A DNA stretch of 64,000 nucleotides. Origin: Owenia fusiformis (Eukaryota; Annelida; Polychaeta; Sabellida; Oweniidae). Every line of letters starts with the position of its first letter. Within the stretch, counting starts at the first letter, position 1. Shown in pieces: positions 49,901 to 52,900 of the stretch. The notes under the pieces are model-generated. The model was not told where the DNA came from, searched no databases, and was given only the letters and a program-made list of their open reading frames with translations. The stretch spans positions 21,092,184 through 21,156,183 of the forward strand of contig CAIIXF020000012.1 in the NCBI GenBank assembly GCA_903813345.2, read 5' to 3'. The position numbers and the translations under genes were made by a program.

Positions 49901-52900
49901 ATCCATTTAGATCTAACAAAAGTTCTAAAAATCTAGCACATTAGATCCTGTTTAAGAACCCCATTTCTGACTACTTGGAATCCATAGTACCATGGGCTTT
50001 CAAGAGAGCCCATGAGAGTACTAATACTCCCTATCAATATTCTGCTTGTTCAGACCCAATCAATTTGAGGTTTTCTGAGATGATGAGGATTTCATAATGA
50101 TTATTTATTATCCCATCGAACGAAGTTCGGAGGGATATAGGGAACGCCTCCGTCCGTCCGTCCGTACGTACGTCCGTCCGTCCGTCCGTACGTACGTACG
50201 TCCGTCCGTCCGTACGTCCGTCCGTCCGTCCGTACGTACGTCCGTCCGTCCGTCCGGGCAATAACTCAAATACCGTTGGCCCGATTTTGTTCATATTTTG
50301 TACACATATACCCTATGGGGGTAGAAGTTCTGCTCGAAAGCCGATTTTCAAAATGGCCGCTCATTTCAAACTGGCGGCCATTTTAGTGCCGAATTTACAG
50401 TAATTTAGGTGCAATATGTAAAACTGTAATAGCAATATGTTTTAGATGTAAAAAAATTATATAGGACATTAATAAAGCTAGAAATGTAGATATTAAAGAA
50501 GCACATGGCAGCCATCTTGAAAAATGGCGGCCTTTACTCGTTATTTTACGATTTTTGCTGTAACTCAAAAAGTAGTGGAGCGATTTTGTTCATATTTGGT
50601 ATTTGAATACTATAAACATTGCACACTGTCTAAAGAAACTTTTGGTAGAAGGCGGCCATTTTGAAAAATGGCCGCCATTTTGAAAAATGGCCACCATTTT
50701 AACGTATTTTACTATAATTCGAAAAGTAGTGGAGCGATTTTGTTCATATTTGGTATGTGACTACTATAAGCATGACACACTGTCCTATGACACTTTTGGT
50801 AGAAGGCGGCCATTTTGAAAAAATTTTGAAAAATGGCCGCCATTTTAACGTATATTACTATAATTCGAAAAGTAGTGAAGCGATTTTGTTCATATTTGGT
50901 ATGTGAATACTATAAGCATGGCACACTGTGTAATGACACTTTTGGTAGAAGGCAGCCATTTTTCAAAATGGCCGCCATTTTACCATATTTTACTATAACT
51001 CGAAAAGTAGTGGAGCGATTTTGTTCATATTTGGTATGTGAATACTATAAGCATGACACACTGTCCTATGACACTTTTGAAAGAAGGCGGCCATTTTGAA
51101 AAAAATTTTGAAAAATGGCCGCCATTTTAACGTATTTTACTATAACTCGAAAAGTAGTGAAGCGATTTTGTTCATATTTGGTATGTGAATACTGTAAGCA
51201 TGGGACACTGTCTAATGACACTTTTGGTACAAGGCGGTCATTTTTCAAAATGGCCGCCATTTTAACGTATTTTACTTTAACTCGAAAAGTAGTGGAGCGA
51301 TTTTGTTTATATTTGGTTTGTAAATACAATAAGCACGGCACACTGTCTTATGGCACTTTTGGTAGAAGGTGGCCATTTTGAAAAATAGCCGCCATTTTAA
51401 CGTTTTTTACTATAACTTGAAAAGTAGTGGAGCGATTTTGTTCATATTTGGTATATGAATACTATAAGCATGGCACATGGTCTTATGACACTTTTGGTAG
51501 AAGGCGGCCATTTTGAAAAATGGCTGCCATTTTTGCTATATACTTTGTTTGTAAAAATGCCATCCATGGCTGTTCGATGGGATTCGCTACGCTTTGGCGT
51601 TGCCGTTGTTCTGGTTAAGTACTTTCACACCCCTTAGGGTCAGGTACTTAAAGGCATAGACAAAACGAATATAAGCATATACACTATACTACTACAGTAG
51701 TACCTTATAATAAACTATATGATACTAACTACAGGGTGGGCCAAAAACAGTACACAAGTTTTAAGATGAATATTATATGATATATGTTAAACCCTATGCC
51801 ATGTATAATATATCATTTTAAAGATAAATCTATTCCTATCAATATGATACCATCGGATTGAAAAGAAAAATTCTTTTATGGAAATGAAAATTTCCAAATT
51901 TTCCTCCATATTACTACACTCAATATGCTTGACTGAATCATCATAAATTTATTTAGAGTAATACACAATTTATAGTTAATTAGAAATATATAAGTATTAT
52001 GGGTGAATTTGGTACTAAACTTGTATAAATGTACCTCTTTTGGAGGTGCCAAAATATTAATTTTCCTCCATTTCAACAATTTGGAAATCTGCATTAAAAA
52101 ATATTTTGGTCAATTTTATTTAGCCTCTATCTACACAAGAAAAAAGTTTTTCAATCGGATGGTGACATATTGTAAGGTTGCATGGCAGGATTTAGACTTT
52201 CATACTGTTTTCCTAGTTGTTAATTTCTAATTATCCCAACGAACAAAGTTCGGTAGGGACATAGTGAAGCCCTCCGTCTGTCCGTACCTCCGTCAAGATG
52301 ACAGCCACTTTAAAAAAAAAATGAACATTTTTTGCAAAAATCTTATGCTTTTCATTTTAAACCAAATAAATAAATATCATTATTTGAAATTTTGGTAGCA
52401 TTAGTATAATAAAACATCTCTCTATTTCACATATATTCAGTGTTTTTCACGGGGTGGTGAATTGGGGGGGGTTGGGAAAACAGGAATTTGCGTTAATTTC
52501 AAGATGTTTTTGAAGTACATAATGTATAGCTTTATTATCCCATCAAAAGAAGTTCGGAGGGATATAGGGAACGCCTCCAGCCATCCGTCCATCCGTCCTT
52601 CCCACAATTTTCAAAAACCAAAACTGCTACTGATATCACCTTCATATTTTCAGGCTTAACCATGTGTTTTCGATATATATCACCATTGTACCTTGCTAAA
52701 ATCCTTGTCTGTAAACTGCTTCACGGTTACTTTAACTCACTTCATTCTACATAGGTTTTAGACTTGTTGGCTCAGTCATGGCAGCCATTTTGAATTTCTG
52801 CTTTTTATTGTCAGCCATTCTGTGTTTTTGGCTCACACAGTGAGCCTATTGGATCAACCAGGTATCCGTCCATCCGTTGGTTCGTCCGTCCGTTCGTCCG

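Noticed and set aside
50034-50294. Minus-strand ORF with GRTDGRTYGRT repeats
   Set aside because: It is the translation of the CCGTCCGTACG microsatellite of family C.
50833-51381. Plus-strand ORFs with repeated MAAILTYFTITRKVVKRFCS
   Set aside because: They arise from the 135-154-bp satellite, whose unit length keeps a frame open in places.
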